Shown piece after piece: positions 9,840-19,918 of a stretch of DNA of 64,000 bases (within the stretch, counting starts at the first letter, position 1; each line of letters starts with the position of its first letter). This stretch comes from Apricaphanius iberus (lineage: Eukaryota > Chordata > Actinopteri > Cyprinodontiformes > Aphaniidae). Location: the NCBI GenBank assembly GCA_028564705.1, contig JAPXFQ010001710.1, positions 248,001 to 312,000 of the forward strand, given 5' to 3'. A model generated the notes under the pieces. That model worked only from the letters and a program-made list of their open reading frames with translations. It did not search any database and had not been told where the DNA came from. The position numbers and the translations under genes are program-made.

Positions 9840-10859
9840 TTAACATGAGCACAGGAATTTTCTAACAGCGAGCATACAATCTTATTTTTTTTCCTCACAT
9901 TTCCAAAATATGTTCAATCAGAAATAACTATCTACACTAAATGATCCCTTGCTTCTCTGGCTGTGTTTTCTCACTTTCATGTTTCTCTGGGAGTGAAATC
10001 CAGACTAGATGAAATGGTGCATGATTTTAATTCCCTTGTTTCTGGTCTGCTTAATGTTGCATTAAAAAGAAATTCATGCCTATTTTCTCAGAATCTAATT
10101 TCAAACTTGTCTGTAATTTCTTACAAAGTGACCTCTTTTCTCAGAATCTAATTTTAGGTTTTTTATGTGATTTATTACAAAGTGAGGTATTATTGTTACA
10201 TTGTGATCTTGTAATCTAGAACAGTACTTATTTCTTTTAACCAATTTATTTCCAGAGATTTTCAATCTATTTGCAATGGTTGACCCTTGAAAGCCTGTCT
10301 GCAGTTTGATATTTAACTATTATATTTAACCACAGAGAGAAGAAACACTTTAAATAGGTTAAATCAAAAGTCTTGTTTGAGCAAAAAGAATTTGACTCGA
10401 CTAACAAATGTTCATATTTGGAAATAAAAATATCCGAAAATAATTGCATCAGTTCCTCATTTTTTGAGTAAAACATTTGATTGTATGCCCCCTGTTAGAA
10501 AACTCCTATGCACATAACCACTTTAGTGGTCACAGTATCCTTTTACACTCTCCCCAACCTGTATTACGTTAATTTTGTTATGAATTGTGCCCTAGTAAAC
10601 AAAGTATTCTGACACCATACTGGGCCTTCCCAAGGCAGATTACAAAGCCAATTTAAATTAATTTGCAACCATGCAATGTATTGGCCAAAGACAACCAACA
10701 GAGGGCGCGGTAGGCTATTATTTGGACTTTTGGAGGCAGTAGAGAAAATGCATTGTGCACAAGCAGGTACAATGATAACACATCACAACTCTTGGAGAAG
10801 CAGGTGCAGCCTTTAGTGCCATTGTGGTCCACACTCTATACAAATAGGTGGCGGTAATC
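9840..10859. other. Unassigned AT-rich sequence
   Basis: I see no gene or assignable repeat. The last base starts the 12-bp target duplication CATCAGTTTGTT (10860-10871) of the Penelope-like element. Confidence 0.4.
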
Positions 10860-10910
10860 CATCAGTTTGTTATAAGCCTGTGAATATTCTCATTCATCCA
10901 GGTCATGGTT

Positions 10911-11069
10911 ATCTCAAGGAAATTTCAATCAAACGCAACTGGACTTGGTAATTTGTCTTGGAAGACGTTTCACCTCTTATCCAAGAGGCTTCATCAGTTC
11001 ATGCTCGCCGCTGACCAGGCTGGGACTGGTCCAACTAACTGGTGTGGAGACCGGGCTATTTAACCTCTA
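10911..11069 (+). repeat. Penelope-like terminal arm, left
   Basis: About 159 bp that are almost identical, in inverted orientation, to 12134-12290. The main difference is near the inner end (GAGACCGGGCTATT versus GAGACTCAGCTATT). It contains GGAAGACGTTTCACCTC and AAGAGGCTTCATCAG, typical of fish Penelope-like termini. Confidence 0.9.
10967..10997 (-). ncRNA. Hammerhead-ribozyme-like core, left arm
   Basis: Mirror copy of the CTGATGA/stem/GAAAC core at 12206-12236, identical in these bases. Confidence 0.5.
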
Positions 11070-11081
11070 CACACACACAAA

Positions 11082-11420
11082 AGCAACCTGGTGTATGCAA
11101 TCCAATGCAATGAAAAATGCAAGGACCTCTACATTGGTGAAACCAAACAACCACTGTACAAACGCATGGCCCAACACAGGAGAGCTAACTCCTCAGGCAT
11201 GGACTCTGCTGTTCATTTACATCTCAAGGAGAAAGCTCACTCCTTTGAGGACAGCAATGTCAAGATATTAGACAGAGAGGACAGATGGTTTGAAAGAGGA
11301 GTAAAAGAAGCCATCTATGTAAAAGTAGAGACACCATCGCTAAACAGAGGAGGAGGCCTGAGACATCACCTATAATTTACAATGCTGCACTTTCATCCCT
11401 CCCTAGAAGACTCAAACAAC
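11082..11420 (+). pseudogene. Penelope-like GIY-YIG endonuclease fragment
   Basis: This domain nicks target DNA for Penelope-like retrotransposition. The longest open frame is 11091-11375. The GIY-equivalent is NLVYAIQC, and the YIG motif is DLYIGETKQPL. The conserved arginine-bearing helix KRMAQHRRANSSG, the motif HILDRED in the variant form KILDREDRWFERG, the catalytic-type glutamate in VKEAIYV, and SLNRGGGLRHHL follow. A deletion after RHHL causes a stop; the next frame continues with IIYNAALSSLPRRLKQL until the MITE starts. No reverse transcriptase precedes it, so this is a domain relic, although its GIY-YIG residues look intact. Confidence 0.9.
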
Positions 11421-11423
11421 TTA

Positions 11424-11970
11424 GGCCATGTCCACACGTAGCCGGGTTTTTTTTTTAAACGAAGATTTTCCTCTGCTCCTTGAAAAAAAAATCTCCATCC
11501 ACACGTAACCGGATAAATGCGTTTTTCAGCACATTCATAGACGTGGCAAACCTGTAGGGGGCAGTAGTTCTCCCCAGTCCTATCCGCCAAGAGAAACTTT
11601 ATATCCTCTCTTCAGCGCGCAGCAGTTATACAGCTTATAAAAGCAAACAAACAAGACGCGTTTTAACAATGGATGATACCAACACAGCTCTGAGGAAATA
11701 AATGCTGTTTTCTAGAGTAAACACAGGTCGCACATGAGGTGTTGGATCATTTTTTGTCGCGGAAAGTGGCGTTACGGCTCTTAAAACTCCGTTTTCACCG
11801 TCCACACGCAGATACCGAAAACGGAGAAAACGCAAATCTCCACTTTGGCCGGAGTTTTTAAAAAGCTTCGTTTTTGGTGCCGAAAACCTCCGGCTACGTG
11901 TGGATAACAGGCCAAACCGTAGAAAAATATCTCCGTTTTGGGAGATACCCGGCTACGTGTGGACAGGGCC
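11424..11970. mobile_element. Harbinger-type MITE inside the Penelope-like element
   Basis: Termini are GGCCATGTCCACACGTAGCC and the complement of GGCTACGTGTGGACAGGGCC, with TTA on each side (11421-11423, 11971-11973). It is 547 bp, has no transposase frame, and carries further copies of CACACG and CGGAG words in its arms. Removing it restores continuity of the Penelope-like coding remnant. Confidence 0.85.
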
Positions 11971-12133
11971 TTAGCCTCTAATAACAGAAACAACTGTGAC
12001 TCCAACGACTGTCGTTATAACACAATAGGGCACTAATGAAGCCGAAACCTAACCTCCACCAATAGGCGGCACGTCAACGACCGTCGTTAAGACATGGAGC
12101 ACAAAGGATCCAATTACATAATGATTCTTGTTC

Positions 12134-12290
12134 AAGAGGTTAAATAGCTGAGTCTCCACACCAGTTAGTTGGACCAGTCCCAGCCTGGTCAGCGGCGAGC
12201 ATGAACTGATGAAGCCTCTTGGATAAGAGGTGAAACGTCTTCCAAGACAAATTACCAAGTCCAGTTGCGTTTGATTGAAATTTCCTTGAG
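12134..12290 (-). repeat. Penelope-like terminal arm, right, inverted
   Basis: Reverse complement of 10911-11069. A transcript across the element could fold the two arms into a long hairpin. Confidence 0.9.
12206..12236 (+). ncRNA. Hammerhead-ribozyme-like core in terminal arm
   Basis: CTGATGA (12206-12212), a stem CCTCTT/AAGAGG with a GGAT loop, and GAAAC (12232-12236) give the two conserved boxes and helix II of a hammerhead. Hammerhead motifs in Penelope-like terminal repeats are established knowledge. I could not draw a convincing helix I with a cleavage site, so activity is uncertain. The same core is at 10967-10997 on the minus strand. Confidence 0.5.
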
Positions 12291-12303
12291 ACATCAGTTT
12301 GTT

Positions 12304-13586
12304 GTTTGTTAGCCATCATTGAACATCTCAAAGAAGAAGAAGATTGCTGCTAATTTTAGGCTACTGTAAGCATGCTAACAGTAGTTATGAAGAAAACCTT
12401 GAACTAAGAAATAAACACAAGAAAGGAAATTACCAATGTTTTCAGCAGCAGGTAATATAGTCTAGCTCAGGATTATATTCATTCAATCATTGTTGACTTA
12501 CGGGAAAATCTGAAGACTCTCCCTCATTTTTACAGATTAGTTTATGCACCTTCCTCTGACCGCTTTATGTGATGCGCAGATTTTTTTTTTCTTAATCTCT
12601 ATACACGGAGTCCAGGTAAATAAATTCCATCCAGTATTTATCCCCCTTCTCCTTGAAGGTTCGCGGAGGGTCTGGTGCATTTTTTCAGCAGTTATTGGGT
12701 CAGAAGCGCAGTGCACCCTGGACGGGTCCCAAGTCCATCCATCCCAGTGCGCCCGGTTAGACACCTGCCGCAGAGCCTGATGTACGCCACTGATGTTGTG
12801 CGCCTGCTCGAGCTTTAACCGCAGGCGGTCTTCCGGTAGTTTATGGGTCAGAAAAAAGGTCATTCTGAGAGTCTTCAACTCATGGTCACTACAATGGGAG
12901 AAATCTTCCTTTATGTTAAACTTTTTTCTCTGAAGTGAATATCGTAAATGCAGTCTGCAGTGTCCAGTGGAGCAAAGCTCGGATTCTGCCTGCAGATCAA
13001 CAGCTATGATTACCCATGTGCTAATCTATTTTGTCCACGTAAAAAAATCCCAGACATCATGTCAATCACTTCTGCAACAATCGGACTATTAGATTACGGA
13101 AAAAAAAAAAGACAAGTGAGTATTTTCGTTCCATGCTATGCAGGATCCGCACCAGGTATAATAATAGCGCAAGCGTTTAATTTCACTTGTATGTGTAGTT
13201 ATCTTGTCAGGTTGTCTTGATTGAACAATAATGAACAGATACAATGGAATATGTATTAACTCGTCAGACAATTGCTGAAGATAGCCCCCCCCCCCCAAAA
13301 AAAAGCCTGAAAATTTGATGGACACAAATAGTTTGTATTTTTTTTAACCTGCCGGTCAAAAGTGACAGTCAAAAAAAATGTCTAGCACAACCTCTGATCT
13401 ACATAAAAGCGTGTTGCCTAAAAAGGCAGATTGGACCTGAAAGTATGCAACATACCACCAACAGGATGTAAAACCACTTAGAGGTTAAAAAATACTGTGT
13501 TCTGGGCTCCCACAAAATACGCCCTGCCTCCCAGCTACATTCCTCTGGCACCAGGTCTGGTTGGTTAATGCCAGTGGCTTCAACAA
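12304..13586. other. Unassigned sequence
   Basis: No gene or repeat family is recognised. An open frame of 113 codons on the minus strand (12537-12878) shows no known domain. A short poly-C run lies near 13285. Confidence 0.35.
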
Positions 13587-14883
13587 TGGTGTTTTTCCAC
13601 TAGTACCTACTTGGCCTGACACACCGACTCGGCCTGACCCTGGTTCCATTTCTTTCCCATTGGCAGATGTCAGGCTGAGTCGGGCCAAGCCAATACCATT
13701 TTTAGTACCAACTTCGCAGCAGTTCCATCAGGACCAAGTGGGGACTGAAAAGTAAAGTCAGACATCTGTCGGTTATGAATTTGCTAGAGGGTGCAGTCAT
13801 TGGCTGGGCAATATGACAGTGTCTTTAAAAACAACTATTGGACCGCCATTTTCTTACTACAGTAAGTGGATGTGTTTAGTACTTACTGAAGAACAATGAC
13901 AACACTAAAAACCAGTGCTGTGGTCCAATTGAAGTTGCAACGTTTCTGAGCTTGTTGGCTGGAGAGAAGATTCAGTGGGGCCAGGATGAAGCTACTGGCT
14001 GTGAGAGGGTTTTCAAGGTGTAGGAGCTGATGGCTCTCATGGATACCAGCATGCTGAAACAATGCAGAGTGAAACAGAGAAAGATAGAGACCGAATATCA
14101 CCATAGAGGACCACAACGGCGAAGTGGGTCGAGACGGAAAACTTGGAAGTAGTTAGGGCAGAGAGACTGAATTTACAGCCAGCTACTGGCCGGAGAGCAA
14201 TGGGAGGGTAAGAGGCCTTCCAATGCCGCAGCTGCGCTGGAGTCGATAATGAATAATGGTGAGTTTTTTGTGTGTGACTTTAATCATAAGTTACTCGTCC
14301 TATACTGTATGTTTTGAAAACACACCATGAACAAAGAAAGAGAAGCTGGTTCTCTCCTTAACAGGAAAGCTAATTAGCATAAATACTAACCCTATGCTGC
14401 TACTGAGGGTACATGCTTTTTGTGTAATTACGTTGTGGTTATCTTTTCTTCAAGATTCTCTACCAACTTGTGAGGGGTGTTGTGAGGGGTGTTGCTTAAT
14501 TTGGACCCTCCAAGCTATCCAGCCTCTCCCTCTTGACTCCTCCCTCTGTGGCTAAAAAGCAGCCGTCTCAGCCGAGACCATGCAGGCTACCAATGTAGCT
14601 GTCTGATACCCTCGATGAGAAGCAAATTTAATGCTGCTTCTACATTGTATTCACAATATTAACCTATTCAGTTGCAAATCATCGTCAATATGACTGTGCT
14701 TTTTTGTTATCAGTTATCTACATCTGTCTTCATGCTACAAGTCTTTTGTTTTTGTAAATATGGATGTCCCCACTTATATTTTCTGCTGCACTGCAAGGCA
14801 TATTTGTGTTTCTATACTTTAATTTTTAAAGTGCATGGTTTTAAATGCACTAGTAAGCGCATTACTAATTTGAATTAATACAA

Positions 14884-15396
14884 ATTAGAACCATCCTGTC
14901 CAGGAATGATGCTGAAAAACTAGTCCATGCCTTTGTTACTTCAAGGCTGGATTACTGTAACTGTCTATTATCAGGTAGTCCACAGAATACAATTAAAAGT
15001 CTTCAGTTAGTTCAAAATGCTGCTGCTAGGATTCTGATGAATATTAAAAGAAGAGATCACATTTCCCCTGTTTTAGCTTCTCTTCACTGGCTCCCAGTAA
15101 AATCTAGAATAGAATTCAAGATCCTCCTTCTGACATATAAAGCCCTTAATAATCTAGCTCCATCATACATAAGAGACCTGATTGTTCCATATGTTCCTAA
15201 CAGAGACCTTCGCTCTCAGACTGCAGGTTTACTGGTAGTTCCTAGGATTTCTAAAAGTAGAATGGGTGGCAGATCTTTCAGCTATCAGGCTCCCCTCCTA
15301 TGGAACCGGCTCCCAGGGTTGGTTCGTGAAGCAGACAATTTGTCTATCTTTAAAACTAGGCTAAAAACTTTCCTCTTTGACAAAGCTTACAGTTAG
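14884..15396 (+). pseudogene. L2 reverse transcriptase C-terminal part, copy A
   Basis: The frame is open across the whole truncated copy. It shows RTILSRNDAEKLVHAFVTSR, LDYCN, SLQLVQNAAARIL, HISPVLASLHWLPV, RIEFKILLLTYKALNNLAPS, GGRSFSYQAPLLWNRLP and FKTRLKTFLFDKAYS. This is the thumb and post-RT region of L2/CR1-type LINE proteins. The catalytic palm and the endonuclease lie upstream in a full element and are lost by 5' truncation. Only four base differences from copy B are seen over 512 bp (one changes F to S in PVKxRIEF). Confidence 0.88.
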
Positions 15397-15548
15397 AGAT
15401 ATGTTTATAGGTAGTTAGAGTCAGGTCAGACAGGTAGATAGGAAGAGACAGGTTAATGTTAGTAGTCAGGCAGAGTGTCAAAAGTTAGGAAGAGATAGGA
15501 AGAGGTAGAGTAGCTAGGTAGAGATAGATTAATGTAAGCCAGGTAAAG

Positions 15549-15927
15549 ATCCGGAGCCGGTCGCGGCTTACCGCCGCGGAAGAAATGCGCCCCACAGGGG
15601 CCAGCCAGCGCCGGAGAGAGGTCCCTCAAGGGGATCCTCCCGCACAGTGCGGCCGCCCATTACCTGCCGGGTTGAATCCCCCGGGCAGACTGTGCGGACC
15701 CCACCCGTTTATCTCTTAAACGTTTCTCGCCCTCTTCAACTCTGTCCTCTCAGTTCTGTCTATTTTTCCTTAAGATAGTTGTCGACTATCGGTCTCGTGC
15801 CGGTATTTAGCCTTAGATGGAGTTTACCACCCACTTTGGGCTGCATTCTCAAACAACCCGACTCCGAGAAGACCCCGGCATGACGGGGGCCGTTACCGGC
15901 CCTACACCGTCCACGGGTCAGGAGGAC
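15549..15927 (-). pseudogene. 28S rRNA fragment (D1-D2 region), antisense inside L2 copy A
   Basis: Read on the minus strand, this is 28S ribosomal RNA sequence. The highly conserved core GGTGGTAAACTCCATCTAAG is the complement of 15812-15831, and GGCTAAATACCGGCACGAGA lies next to it. Further matches are GAATGCAGCCCAAAG, GGCCGGTAACGGCCCCCG, AAACGGGTGGGGTCCG and CCGCGACCGGCTCCGG. Several cores are altered, for example the stretch around 15725-15780, so it is not functional rRNA. About 11 bases (present in copy B as CTGAGCCTCGA) are missing near 15917. It lies wholly within the L2 3' untranslated region and opposite to L2 transcription. Confidence 0.9.
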
Positions 15928-17263
15928 TCAGACAGAGTGTTGGTAGCCAGGTCTCCTAGTAGCTAGGAGACAGGTTAATGTTAGTAGCTATGCTGCTTTA
16001 GGCTAGGCTGTTGGAGGACATTATTAGGGTCTGTTCCTACTTTCTCTCCTACTTCTCCCCAACTGCATGATGTGCTGTCAATTCAAGCACTAACCTGTTT
16101 TCTATTATAGTAGGTGCTCCGGATTAGCCCTGCTTGACGACCCTGACTAAGATGGCATTGCAGTGACGGAAAATTCTCCACGTCCTGCAACAAACTTGTG
16201 CATCAGTTCTATTGCTCTTTCTGTGTCTCTGTTATGTATTCTCCAAGCCACAGACGGTCGCGGCAGATAACCGCTTGTGCTGAGCCTGGTTCTGCCGGAG
16301 GTTTCTTCCTGTTAAAAGGGAGTTTTTCCTTCCCACTGTCGCTGCATGCTTGCTCAGTATGAGGGATTGCTGAGAATTCCACGACGCAATCTTCTGTGGT
16401 TCTGTAATTTCTACACTAAACATTGTATTGTAATAACTCTTTTTGTAAAGTGCCTTGAGATGACATCTGTTGTGAAATGGCGCTATATAAATAAACTGAA
16501 TTGAATTTAATTGAATTACTTTAATAATGCAATCAGCACACTAGTTTGCTCAGAACATTAAAATTGTCCTTGTTATTCTTTTTATTATTCTTGCAAAATA
16601 CAAAATATTAATGTTACATGTTACACAAGCATATTCTGTAAATATTTTAACATTATGTTCCTCAGTTGCAAAATCCTCAAATCTGAGTATGCCATTTTTA
16701 CTTCTAATAATTGCACAGTATTTCCATAATTATATCCATAATGTTCTTACAGTATTCTTAATTCTGTTTATTATGTTTTTATCCAGCGAATCTAATGTTT
16801 GTTTATAACATGTCATTTTGCTGCTGTTAAAGATGAGTCTGCCCTTGCGTGGGACAGTAAATGAGGATTCTATTCTATGCATCAACTTTGTTCAAATAAT
16901 TCTTAAAGATATTTTTAAGCTGGACCACTTCAACCACCTCAATTTGTCAGTTTTGTCTTGGCAGGGGGAAGACGACCGATCATTAATCACTGTGATACAA
17001 ACAGTACAAGGCCCAGATCATCACCTTCTTCTGATGGACGGAGCAGGAAGATGGCTTACAAAGGGAGGAGATTACACAATGCTGCCTTCAATCCAAAGTG
17101 CAACTTAAGCGTTTGCCTTTTGACTACATACTCTGTGGGGCCACCAACCATATGATGAGACTGTCCACTGGAGATGGTCCCAGCTGGTCTGCTCCCTGCA
17201 GTGGAAAACCCACCTGGAAGGCTAAGTAGGGCCAAGTAGGTCCTAGTGGAAAAACACCATAAG

Positions 17264-17472
17264 TTACCATATTTTGATTCATTTTCCATCCGGGTTACGT
17301 TCAGTTGATTAATTTGTTCTAATTTACTGACAATTCCACATTTGGCATTTAAGTTTACACCAGTAAATCTAGACAAACGAACTGAGTTGAGTTGAACTGA
17401 TTTATTTTATTTTGTCTCTGTAGGACAATATTGTAAACAAATAAAGTAGGACATTTAGCATTATACATGGTT
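17264..17472. other. Short unassigned spacer
   Basis: AT-rich, with nothing recognised. Confidence 0.35.
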
Positions 17473-18310
17473 CTATTCATTTCAATTCACATTTTTTATA
17501 TAGTGCCAATTCACACTAAATGTCACCTCAAGGCACTTTACAACAAAAGTAATTTCAATATAATTGTACAAACATTCCAATCAGTTAAGTTTTCTATGTA
17601 AGGAATCCCAACTGATTGCGTCGAGTCATCGACTTGAGGTTGTGCCCGGATCATGCAGACTCAAACCACAGCAATTCTTCAGCAATCCCTCATACTGAGC
17701 AAGCATGTAACGACAGTAGAGAAGAAAAACTCCCCTTTAATAGGAAGAAACCTCGGGCAGAACCTGCCGTCATCCGCCACGACTGTCTAGGGGTCTGAGA
17801 AGAAAGAGAAAAGACAGCATCATCTGGACCGATGCTCCCCATCCAGCAGGGGACATTATAGTTGAGCAGGATACCAGACCGGGTGGAGCTTCTATGGGGA
17901 GAAAAACACTGAGAGAAGAAAAGTGTAAATATTGCAATAACAGTAGAAAAAAATATATCTGGAGAGTATTAGATTAGAAAAGTAGAAGAGTGAAGAAAAG
18001 TGGTCATTATGTCCTCCAACAACTTTTAGCCTATATCAGCATAACTACAAAAATAGCTCAGGATAACCTAAGCCATTCCAACTATAAGCTTTATCAAAAA
18101 GGCAGGTTTTAAGCCTAGTCTTAAAAATAGCACATTCTACTTTTAGAAATCCTAGTAAGTACCAGTAGACCTGCTGTCTGAGAATGAAGTGCTCTGTTAG
18201 GAACACATGGAACAATCAGATCCCTGATGTATGATGGAGCTTGATTATTAAGGGCTTTATAAGTAAGGAGGAGGATCCTAAACTCTATCTTGATTCAACA
18301 GGGAGCCAAT
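17473..18310 (-). mobile_element. L2 LINE, older subtype, reverse strand
   Basis: On the minus strand it runs from coding sequence (SLHWLPVESRIEF, LLLTYKALNN, PSYIRDLIVPCVP, SQTAGLLVL) through the 3' untranslated region to CACTATATAAAAAATGTG and a GAATTGAAATG end at about 17473. The coding part has an internal deletion after ISKSRM. There is no 28S segment in its UTR, so it belongs to a different L2 subfamily from copies A and B. Confidence 0.82.
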
Positions 18311-19914
18311 AACCAATGTTGTAGGACACACCTGGGCAACAGCGAACACCTATCCCTCACACTGGTTCCATCACAACAGTGTCTTAACCGTCTTCTGAGT
18401 TGTCTTGTTAGAGAAAAAAAGATTATGCCCATCTTCAAATCTACTGGACCATAAATACATCTACCTGAAACAGATGATAAACCTATTTTTTTAAATTTGG
18501 AGATGTGTATTCCTTTTTATGTTCATTCTTACGTGCCTTTTCATTGTCAGTTCACCCTGATTTATCACTGCAGGGGACATAGATAACTCTAATCTATTTT
18601 ACAGGTTCATGCCTTGGTTAGATGGCTGTGATGTGAAACCTGTTTAGTGTTTTACCCCAAGGAAGTCTTACAAAATGTGGAAAACCAATTTGTAAGAACA
18701 CTGAAATAACACTCAGACTAACCTCAAGATCTGTCAGCTCTACTTTAACTTAGAAATAACAGGTTGACCACCAGTTCTGGAGCACTGAGGCCTGAAGATC
18801 GAATTCATTTTTAGCTGTTGAGAATCTATTATAGAGGTATTTGAATGTTTCCTAGTTGTTTTAAATGGTTGTGAAAATAAAAGAGCTTAAGTGATACAAG
18901 GCCACTGCCGAAGAATGAAAGAAACCAAAGAAAAATGACATGTCGTCACTTTAGCTTTAGTATTATTGTGTTCCTACTAGCCAAAACTGATATGCATTTA
19001 AATTAAGTGAACTAGGAAAGGACCTGACCATGGAGATATTTCAGGCAAATTATATCTTGCATAATGATACTTGATATGCCTCATTTTGGTTTTCTTCATT
19101 TTAATTATTGCAATTTACTTCACCTGCAACTGATACTGTAGTTAATTTAATCACTTCAGGCCAGTACTGAAAATTATCTTTATACATTTTTACTTTCAAG
19201 TGAGACATCAAATATTTCCCTATTAATTCTGATGGGAATCTGTCTGGACTATAAATGTATACTGTTGTTTAAAGTGGGCCTAGGAAGAACAGAAGACAAA
19301 CACTTGAAAATCTGAATGATTAATTAATTATACTTGAAGAAAAAAAAGAAGGTCTTTCTGGAGTAATTCTAGCTGAATGACTTTTCCTAGTTACCCCCAT
19401 GAAGTCTTTCAAATAACCAATCGTACAGACTAATCCTGAATTTTCCCACATCTTCTCAATTGGTTTTAGGTCTGATTTTCTCCAACCCATTAATTTGTTG
19501 CAATCTAACCGCTCAGGAATTTCAAAAAGAGTTCCCATCAGACTCTTTCAAGATTCCTTAGAGAAATAGTTTGCTGCCAACTTCCGGGAGGGCTCATAAC
19601 CCCGAAAATTCACATCTAAATCGAGCTTTTGACAGCAATCGGACTAATGGCTTAGCCAGAGTTGAGGGTCAAGTCCCAGCTTACTCTACATGTCACTCTG
19701 ACAATTGAATTAGTGAATGAAGTGCATTCGACGCTGACATGCGCCTTTCACACTGACATTCTTCTGACTAGAGTCAGACAGATAGTAAACAAATTGTAAA
19801 GTCAGTGAAGCAGACAAGTACAAGCAGGATATGCACAATGGGCACAGAAATGGACAACAATGATGCACCATACATTTACATTAAGTAGTGCACTGTTTTA
19901 TTGTGTTACACTTG
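18311..19914. other. Unassigned AT-rich sequence
   Basis: No gene, RNA or repeat could be named. Confidence 0.4.
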
Positions 19915-19918
19915 TTAA

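Larger units (their letters stand above)
10872..12291 (+). mobile_element. Penelope-like retroelement, truncated, with inverted terminal arms
   Basis: The 12-bp repeat CATCAGTTTGTT flanks the insertion (10860-10871 and 12292-12303). Inside are a left terminal arm (10911-11069), a GIY-YIG endonuclease remnant (11091-11375) and an inverted copy of the arm (12134-12290). The reverse transcriptase is entirely missing: the left arm joins the endonuclease directly. Penelope-like elements are known for complex terminal repeats and a C-terminal GIY-YIG domain. A 547-bp MITE (11424-11970) interrupts the end of the coding region. Confidence 0.9.
14883..16517 (+). mobile_element. L2 LINE copy A with antisense 28S in its 3' region
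   Basis: This is the 3' 1.6 kb of an L2-clade LINE: the reverse transcriptase C-terminus, a long 3' untranslated region, the motifs GGTTTCTTCCTGTTAAAAGG and GTGCCTTGAGATGACATC, GGCGCTATATAAATAAACTG, and a TGAAT-repeat tail. It is about 99% identical to copy B (41917-43675) in the coding part but is truncated at a different 5' point and has different flanks. The two are therefore separate insertions, not a segmental duplication. The coding frame is open from the truncation to the stop, which indicates youth. Confidence 0.9.
13587..17263. mobile_element. DNA element with inverted termini, carrying L2 copy A
   Basis: The left end TGGTGTTTTTCCACTAGTAC, then CTACTTGGCC, is matched in inverted form at the right (GGCCAAGTAGGTCCTAGTGG, then AAAAACACCA, to 17262). 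The roughly 30-bp termini differ by about one base. The interior is 3.7 kb, of which about 1.6 kb is the inserted L2. No transposase is visible and the target duplication is not clear. The form suggests a hAT-type non-autonomous element. Confidence 0.6.

Noticed and set aside
12537..12878. 113-codon gene on the minus strand
   Set aside because: No recognisable domain, no splice or start context that convinces, and no second copy for comparison.
15549..15927. Functional 28S rRNA gene
   Set aside because: Only about 380 bp, antisense to and inside an L2 element, with altered core positions. No 18S, 5.8S or spacer sequence lies nearby.
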